DNA of 7,600 nt, taken from DSWT01 sp035415725. Its GTDB lineage: Bacteria > Chloroflexota > Anaerolineae > B4-G1 > SLSP01. The notes under the pieces were generated by a model that was not told the DNA's origin, did no database searches, and worked only from the letters and a program-made list of their open reading frames with translations. Numbering within the stretch: position 1 is the stretch's first letter; each line of letters begins with the position of its first letter. The stretch lies in contig DAOOGN010000134.1 of assembly GCA_035415725.1 (NCBI GenBank), positions 1 to 7,600 on the forward strand, read 5' to 3'. The position numbers were made by a program, and so were the translations under genes. Below are positions 1 to 4,609 of the stretch, in pieces.

Positions 1-53
1 CTGGCATAGGGAATAAGTGGCTTCGTCAGGTTTACGAGCCTGAATAGATACGA

Positions 54-72
54 AACACGGTAACTATTCAGC
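54..72 (+). repeat. 19-bp intergenic repeat, left copy
   Basis: This segment matches 7514-7532 at 18 of 19 bases in the same orientation. The core CGGTAACTATTCAGC is exact over 15 bases (58-72 and 7518-7532). The two copies continue into different sequence on the right: here a small hairpin, there the 48-bp repeat. A shared head with variable tails suggests a modular dispersed repeat, though only two copies are visible. I do not recognise a named family. Confidence 0.75.
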
Positions 73-76
73 AGAG

Positions 77-90
77 ACGCCTGAAGGCGT
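77..90. repeat. Small perfect hairpin next to the left 19-bp repeat
   Basis: ACGCC, loop TGAA, GGCGT form a perfect 5-bp stem with a four-base loop, extendable by one G-T pair (76/91). It begins five bases after the left 19-bp repeat. A run of seven C follows at 98-104, with no T tract, so it does not look like an intrinsic terminator. It more likely belongs to the repeat element than to a gene. Confidence 0.5.
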
Positions 91-219
91 TACTACACCC
101 CCCCGCTTGGTTCGAGCCAGGCTGGCGTCAGTCCTATAAATACGCAAATTTGTTGTTCAACGCGGCTATATGTCGCTCTTTGTCATATTCCACCGCTAGA
201 CTGAGCCTGAATAGAAAAT

Positions 220-247
220 TTGTTCCATTGGTCTTTTATGGTATAAT
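220..247 (+). promoter_or_regulatory. Candidate uvrA promoter
   Basis: A perfect TATAAT lies at 242-247. Sixteen bases upstream is a weak -35-like TTGTTC (220-225), which matches the sigma-70 consensus at only the first three positions. Transcription would begin near 254 and give a leader of about 80 nt before the uvrA start at 337. I saw no convincing SOS operator (such as GAAC-N4-GTTC) over the promoter, so damage induction is not supported by the sequence. The call rests on the -10 match and its position. Confidence 0.5.
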
Positions 248-264
248 CGCCGATTGCTCGATAC

Positions 265-278
265 TGGATGTTGGATGT
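265..278 (+). repeat. Tandem heptamer TGGATGT x2 in the uvrA leader
   Basis: Two exact adjacent copies of TGGATGT lie between the candidate promoter and uvrA. They are followed by a pyrimidine-rich stretch (about 286-325) built from TTTCT-, CTAC- and CTCT-like words. The leader is therefore low-complexity and probably unstructured. A regulatory role is not shown. Confidence 0.5.
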
Positions 279-336
279 CTGATTCACCCATTTCTCATTT
301 CTACTCTCTACTTTCTAATTTCGCTTCGAGGGGGAT

Positions 337-3222
337 ATGGAACCTGGCTTTATCATTATCCGCGGTGCGCAGCAGCACAATCTTAAACACATCGATGTGA
401 CGATTCCACGTAACAAGCTGGTGGTGCTTACCGGAGTAAGCGGCAGCGGCAAGTCGTCACTGGCCTTCGATACGATCTACGCGGAAGGACAGCGTCGTTA
501 TGTCGAAAGTCTGTCATCGTTTGCGCGGCAGTTCCTGGGGCAGATGGAGAAGCCGAAAGTGGATTACATCGGCGGCCTCAGCCCCGCCATCGCCATCCAG
601 CAAAAGGCGGTGAGCAAGAATCCCCGTTCGACGGTAGGAACTGTCACCGAAGTGATGGACTACCTGCGTGTGCTCTTCGCCCGTGTGGGGGAGCCGCACT
701 GCCCACAGTGTGGACGTAAGGTGGCTTCGCAGAACGCCCAGCAGATCACCGACCAGCTCGCGGCACTACCCGCCGGCACGCGCTTTCAACTGCTCGCCCC
801 CGTCGTCCGACAGCGCAAGGGTACGCACGCCGAAGTGCTGGCGCAGGCCCGACAGGAAGGCTACGAGCGCGCGCGCATCGACGGTGTGCCCACGGAACTG
901 AACCGCGAGATCAAGCTGGCAAAGACGAAAAACCACACCATCGAACTAATTGTGGACCGGTTGGCCGTCCCGGTCCATCCAAACGGCTCCGGCGACGATC
1001 CGTGGCGTGACTTCACCACACGGTTGATGGATTCGGTGGAGACGGCACTGCGCGCGGGTGAGGGGACGGTCGTAGTTGATATTGTGGACGGCGAGGAACT
1101 GCTGCTCAGCGAACAGTACGCCTGCCCGCATTGCGGCATCAGCTTCCCGGAACTCAGCCCGCAACTGTTCAGCTTCAACTCGCCGCTCGGCATGTGCCCG
1201 GAGTGCAACGGCCTGGGCACCAAGCTGGAAGTCGATCCGCAGTTGATTATTCACGACCCGACACTCTCGATTCTGGATGGGGCGCTGCGGTGGTACGGCA
1301 ACGTCCGCAAAAAGAACAGCCAATGGCAGATCCACCAGTTGCAAGCCATCGCCCGCCACTACGGTGTGGATTTGGAAACGCCGTGGCAGGATTTGCCGGA
1401 GAAGTTCCGGGATGCTCTCATTTACGGTTCCGGCGACGAGAAAATCCATTTCGAGTTTCGCGTTGGGGACGCAGACAGCTCGTGGTCGAACGAGAGCAAC
1501 CGGCCCACCCAGGGCATCATCTTTCACATCAATCGCCTGTTCCACCAAACCAAGTCTGACTACACCCGCCGCTGGTACAACAGCTTTATGAGCGAGCAGC
1601 CGTGCCCGCTCTGCGGCGGCGCGCGTCTACGGGCAGAGGCGCGTGGGGTGCTCGTGGGCGGCAAGTCGATCATAGACGTGAGTGCACTGCCCATCGATGA
1701 AGCCCACGCCTGGGTGCAATCGCTCTACGAGCAGTTCGACGATGAGCAATGGGCAATCGGCGGTGAAGTGCTCAAGGAGATCCGCGACCGCTTACAGTTC
1801 ATGCTCAATGTGGGTCTACACTATCTGACGTTGGACCGACCGGCGCCGTCACTCTCCGGCGGCGAATCACAGCGCATCCGGCTGGCGAGTCAGATCGGCT
1901 GTGGGTTAGTGGGCGTACTCTACATCCTCGACGAACCGTCGATCGGCCTGCACGCCCGCGATAACCGCGCACTGCTCGATACGTTGCTGCAACTGCGCGA
2001 TATGGGCAACACGGTGCTGGTAGTGGAGCACGATCACGAGACGATGACCGACGCCGACTGGATCGTCGATCTGGGGCCGGGTGCGGGGGTGCTTGGCGGG
2101 CATGTGGTGGCGGACGGGACACCGGCGGAAATCGCCACGAATCCGCACTCGCTCACCGGGCGCTATCTGAGCGGGGAACTGGCAGTGGTCTCGCCCAACG
2201 GCGGACGACGGACCCCGCAGAACGGCAGCCTGACATTGCGCGGCGCGACGTTGCACAATCTCAAACACGTGGAGGCGCGTTTCCCGCTGGGCGTCTTTAC
2301 CTGCGTCACCGGTGTCAGCGGCAGCGGCAAGAGCAGTCTGGTCGCCGAGACGCTCTATCCCGCGCTGGCTCGTGATCTCAACCACGCCGAGACGCGCCCC
2401 GGCCCCTACGACAGCCTTGAAGGACTGGAACATCTGGACAAAGTCATCGACATCACGCAGGAACCCATCGGGCGTACCCCGCGCTCGAATCCAGCGACCT
2501 ACGTGGGCGTGTTCGATGAAATCCGACATGTGTTTGCATCCACACCGGAGGCGAAAATGCGCGGCTACGGGGTCGGACGGTTCAGCTTCAACATGAAGGG
2601 GGGACGCTGTGAGGCATGCAAGGGGCACGGTCTGCGTCGCATCGAGATGCACTTCTTGCCCGATGTGTGGGTGACGTGCAAAGAGTGCCAGGGCATGCGC
2701 TTCAACCACGAGACACTGCAAATCCGCTACAGAGGCAAGAACATCGCCGAGGTGCTGGAGATGGACGTGCAGGAGGCGTTGAACTTTTTCGCCAACCACC
2801 CCCGCCTCTCGCGGCAGTTGCAGACCCTGCATGATGTTGGACTGGATTACATCAAGCTAGGACAAGCCGCAACGACGTTGAGCGGCGGGGAAGCGCAGCG
2901 CGTCAAGCTGGCGAAGGAACTGAGCCGGGTCGCCACCGGCCGCACCGTGTACATCCTCGACGAACCGACGACGGGCTTGCACTTCGCCGACATCCAGAAG
3001 TTGCTGGATGTACTGCACCGGCTCACCGACGCGGGTAACACCGTCATCGTCATCGAACACAACCTGGACGTGGTCAAGACGGCCGATTGGGTCATCGACC
3101 TCGGCCCGGAAGGTGGGGAGGCGGGCGGCTACATCATCGCCGCAGGCCCACCGGAGGCGATCACGCAGGTCAAGGAAAGTTATACGGGACAGTTTTTGCA
3201 GAAGGTGCTGGCGGTCAGCTAG
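337..3222 (+). CDS. uvrA: UvrA, excinuclease ABC subunit A (complete, 961 aa)
   Basis: UvrA is the cytoplasmic ATPase dimer that finds bulky DNA lesions with UvrB and starts nucleotide excision repair. Both ABC modules are intact. The first has Walker A GVSGSGKSS at residues 33-41, signature LSGGESQR at 506-513 and Walker B LYILDEPSIGLH around 528-539. The second has Walker A at 659-667, signature LSGGEAQR at 848-855 and Walker B YILDEPTTGLH around 872-882. Zinc-binding cysteine pairs are visible at C263/C266 with C287/C290 and at C758/C761 with C781/C784; further CxxC pairs lie at 122/125 and 423/426. The hallmark block YAEGQRRYVESLS (48-60) is present. The length fits the usual 940-960 residues. 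The ATG at 337 is supported by a GAGG-type ribosome binding site at 328-331 and by the family-typical N-terminus (IIIRGAQQHNLKHIDV). The gene is monocistronic here, and its 3' end overlaps the convergent MR/MLE gene by 8 bp. No frameshift or missing catalytic motif is seen. Confidence 0.98.
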   Translation: MEPGFIIIRGAQQHNLKHIDVTIPRNKLVVLTGVSGSGKSSLAFDTIYAEGQRRYVESLSSFARQFLGQMEKPKVDYIGGLSPAIAIQQKAVSKNPRSTVGTVTEVMDYLRVLFARVGEPHCPQCGRKVASQNAQQITDQLAALPAGTRFQLLAPVVRQRKGTHAEVLAQARQEGYERARIDGVPTELNREIKLAKTKNHTIELIVDRLAVPVHPNGSGDDPWRDFTTRLMDSVETALRAGEGTVVVDIVDGEELLLSEQYACPHCGISFPELSPQLFSFNSPLGMCPECNGLGTKLEVDPQLIIHDPTLSILDGALRWYGNVRKKNSQWQIHQLQAIARHYGVDLETPWQDLPEKFRDALIYGSGDEKIHFEFRVGDADSSWSNESNRPTQGIIFHINRLFHQTKSDYTRRWYNSFMSEQPCPLCGGARLRAEARGVLVGGKSIIDVSALPIDEAHAWVQSLYEQFDDEQWAIGGEVLKEIRDRLQFMLNVGLHYLTLDRPAPSLSGGESQRIRLASQIGCGLVGVLYILDEPSIGLHARDNRALLDTLLQLRDMGNTVLVVEHDHETMTDADWIVDLGPGAGVLGGHVVADGTPAEIATNPHSLTGRYLSGELAVVSPNGGRRTPQNGSLTLRGATLHNLKHVEARFPLGVFTCVTGVSGSGKSSLVAETLYPALARDLNHAETRPGPYDSLEGLEHLDKVIDITQEPIGRTPRSNPATYVGVFDEIRHVFASTPEAKMRGYGVGRFSFNMKGGRCEACKGHGLRRIEMHFLPDVWVTCKECQGMRFNHETLQIRYRGKNIAEVLEMDVQEALNFFANHPRLSRQLQTLHDVGLDYIKLGQAATTLSGGEAQRVKLAKELSRVATGRTVYILDEPTTGLHFADIQKLLDVLHRLTDAGNTVIVIEHNLDVVKTADWVIDLGPEGGEAGGYIIAAGPPEAITQVKESYTGQFLQKVLAVS

Positions 3223-4408
3223 CAAAGAAGTCCTGGTCTTCCTCAGAGAGATGCTTCTGCGCCTCGTCGATCTTGAAACTCACCCCCAGGCCGGGACGGT
3301 CCCACACTTCGATAAGACTGTCTTTGACGATAGGATCCGGCAGTCCTGCGACGATGTCATACCACCATTTTGGATTGCCGGTGGGATACTCGAAGGCAAT
3401 GTAGTTCTGCGGCATGACCGCCGCCGCGTGGACGAGCGCCGCTAAGCCGATAAGCCCGTCGAATGTGCCGTGCGGGGCCATCAGGATGCCGTGCAGGTCG
3501 GCGTATTCGGCAATCCACTTCAGTTCGGCAATGCCGCCCACGTCCGCCGGATCCGGCCCGATGATATTGACGGCCTGTTTCTCAATCAGCTCCTTGAAGT
3601 TGTGGCGCAGGTAGATTTGTTCGCCGGTGTGGATGGGGGTGGACGTGCTCATCGTAATGTCGCGGTAGACGTCGGCCAGCACGTAGGGGTTGTAGTCGCC
3701 GTTGATCGTGTCTTCGAGCCACATGATGTTGAGCGGTTCCAACGCGCGCGCCAGGCGGATGACGTCGGTGGGCATCCAGCCGGGGCCGCAGTCCAGCGCG
3801 AGGCCCACTTCGTCGCCGAGCACGTCTTTCATCGCCTCGACGCAGGCGATGACGTGTTTCAGTCCACGTTCGGTCAGCAGGCCGCGGTTGGAATGGGGGG
3901 CGCCGGGCTGCACGTCTCCGTAGAAAAAGTTGGGCACGTGGCCGGGCATCGGGCTGTGAAAGCCAACGCTCTGCTTGATGATGCTGAAGTTTTCCGCCGC
4001 TGCCTTCATCTTCGCCATGTTCTCGGCGTAATCCTCCGGCGTATAGCCGTTCATCGGGAAGCGCACGCCGCCGTTGTAGACGCGCACCTTATCGCGCACC
4101 TTGCCGCCGAGCAATTTGTAGACCGGCACGCCGGCAGCCTTGCCGGCGATGTCCCACAGAGCCATCTCGATGGCGCTAACGGCGCTGCCCCACGGCTTGA
4201 AGCTCCCCATCCGCCGAATACGCAGCATCACACTCTCGACGTTGGTGGGGTCGGCCCCGATAAGCCACTGTTGGTAGAAGAGGACATGCGGCTTAAGATA
4301 AGGTTTGGCGGATTCTGCCTCGCCATAGCCGTCAATGCCCTCGTCCGTGGTGATACGCACCACGGGGTTTTGGCCGATAATGGCGCATTTTAGAGCGGTG
4401 ATTTTCAT
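3215..4408 (-). CDS. MR/MLE (enolase superfamily) protein, probable sugar-acid dehydratase-like enzyme (397 aa)
   Basis: Enolase-superfamily enzymes abstract a proton next to a carboxylate, using a Mg-stabilised intermediate in a TIM-like barrel. The three expected metal ligands are D207 (ALDCGPG), E232 (WLEDT) and E263 (TGEQ). A likely Asp-His dyad is D286 (GPDPADVGG) and H313 (MAPHG), as in the mandelate racemase subgroup. The stretch around 257-340 resembles D-galactonate dehydratase as recalled from memory. Two positions differ from family models: the usual KxK on the second strand appears as K145-Q-S147, and the His of the galactonate dehydratase DxH motif is G209. The substrate therefore cannot be named; an acid sugar is the best guess. 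The ATG at 4408 is chosen because GAGGAGG sits just upstream and the N-terminus MKITALKCAI fits the family. An in-frame ATG at 4489 would add 27 residues with no family resemblance. The gene may be transcribed alone, since 201 bp separate it from the permease gene. Confidence 0.9.
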   Translation of the reverse strand: MKITALKCAIIGQNPVVRITTDEGIDGYGEAESAKPYLKPHVLFYQQWLIGADPTNVESVMLRIRRMGSFKPWGSAVSAIEMALWDIAGKAAGVPVYKLLGGKVRDKVRVYNGGVRFPMNGYTPEDYAENMAKMKAAAENFSIIKQSVGFHSPMPGHVPNFFYGDVQPGAPHSNRGLLTERGLKHVIACVEAMKDVLGDEVGLALDCGPGWMPTDVIRLARALEPLNIMWLEDTINGDYNPYVLADVYRDITMSTSTPIHTGEQIYLRHNFKELIEKQAVNIIGPDPADVGGIAELKWIAEYADLHGILMAPHGTFDGLIGLAALVHAAAVMPQNYIAFEYPTGNPKWWYDIVAGLPDPIVKDSLIEVWDRPGLGVSFKIDEAQKHLSEEDQDFFAS

Positions 4409-4414
4409 TTGCTT

Positions 4415-4421
4415 CCTCCTC
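4415..4421 (-). promoter_or_regulatory. Strong ribosome binding site deciding the MR/MLE start
   Basis: The minus strand reads GAGGAGG, then six bases (AAGCAA), then ATG at 4408. This near-perfect Shine-Dalgarno sequence decides between the start at 4408 and the longer in-frame ATG at 4489, in favour of the shorter protein. Confidence 0.85.
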
Positions 4422-4490
4422 GTATAAAATAGTCTAATAATCGTTAGTCGGATAGTCTTGCAGTCATTTTCATGAGCGAGACTGTCCATT

Positions 4491-4538
4491 ATGCACCCTC
4501 TCCCAAGTCCCCTTCACTACCTGGCAAGGGTGGCTGAA
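4491..4538 (+). repeat. 48-bp repeat, copy A (inverted partner at 7527-7574)
   Basis: Compared with the reverse complement of 7527-7574, 40 of 48 bases match with no gaps. The last 18 (CTGGCAAGGGTGGCTGAA, 4521-4538) are identical. Six of the eight differences are transitions. It lies in the gap between the permease stop and the MR/MLE start. Within and just beyond it, CCCTTC (4510-4515) and GAAGGG (4539-4544) could pair. No coding potential or transposase is associated. Confidence 0.8.
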
Positions 4539-4567
4539 GAAGGGCTCCTTTTGTCGTATAGACCCCC

Positions 4568-4585
4568 CGGGAGGCGAACGTCCCG
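4568..4585. other. Weak inverted repeat downstream of the permease stop
   Basis: CGGGA (4568-4572) and TCCCG (4581-4585) can form a 5-bp stem with an 8-nt loop, 25 bp beyond the permease stop codon. No T-rich tract follows on the minus strand, so it is a poor candidate for an intrinsic terminator. It is recorded because it is the only stem-like structure immediately after this gene. Confidence 0.25.
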
Positions 4586-4609
4586 CTCTGTCAGGGGAAC
4601 GAAATGAGC

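Larger units (their letters stand above)
36..214. repeat. 12-bp direct repeat GAGCCTGAATAG, two copies
   Basis: GAGCCTGAATAG occurs exactly at 36-47 and 203-214, both in the noncoding DNA upstream of uvrA. Its last eight bases (CTGAATAG) are the reverse complement of CTATTCAG at 64-71, so 40-47 and 64-71 form an inverted pair with a 16-nt spacer. The same octamer recurs at 7524-7531. The entry spans both copies; the DNA between them is not itself repeated. Confidence 0.65.
1..336. other. Noncoding, repeat-rich region upstream of uvrA
   Basis: No protein gene or RNA gene is supported here. The stretch contains the 19-bp and 12-bp repeats, a small hairpin, a seven-C run (98-104), an 11-bp symmetric site GCCAG-G-CTGGC (116-126), a 9-bp direct repeat AAATTTGTT (146-154 and 216-224), the candidate uvrA promoter, a tandem heptamer (265-278) and a pyrimidine-rich leader (about 286-325). 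Base composition is clearly more AT-rich than uvrA from about 130 onward. Confidence 0.7.

Noticed and set aside
3..47. Possible end of a gene entering from the left edge (14 codons to TAG at 45-47)
   Set aside because: Too short to judge, and its last bases coincide with the 12-bp repeat that recurs at 203-214 in noncoding DNA.
107..126. GGTTCGAGCC resembling a tRNA T-arm
   Set aside because: The five bases on either side of the TTCGAGC loop do not pair, and no acceptor, D or anticodon arms could be found around it.
150..386. 78-codon plus-strand frame upstream of and overlapping the uvrA start
   Set aside because: It crosses promoter and leader sequence, has no ribosome binding site, and its product reads like translated low-complexity DNA.
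1906..2832. 308-codon open frame antisense to uvrA
   Set aside because: It lies wholly inside the conserved uvrA C-terminal half. Its protein is His-, Val- and Leu-rich with no recognisable domain, typical of the reverse frame of a GC-rich gene.
3470..4393. 307-codon plus-strand open frame opposite the MR/MLE gene
   Set aside because: The opposite strand encodes a clear enolase-superfamily enzyme with its own strong ribosome binding site. This frame gives a biased Val/Asp/His-rich sequence with no family resemblance.
4409..4489. 27-residue N-terminal extension of the MR/MLE protein
   Set aside because: The upstream ATG lacks a ribosome binding site, while GAGGAGG precedes the ATG at 4408. 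The extra residues do not look like the family N-terminus.
4568..4585. Intrinsic terminator after the permease gene
   Set aside because: The stem is only five pairs with an 8-nt loop and no T tract follows on the minus strand. It is kept only as a weak structural feature.
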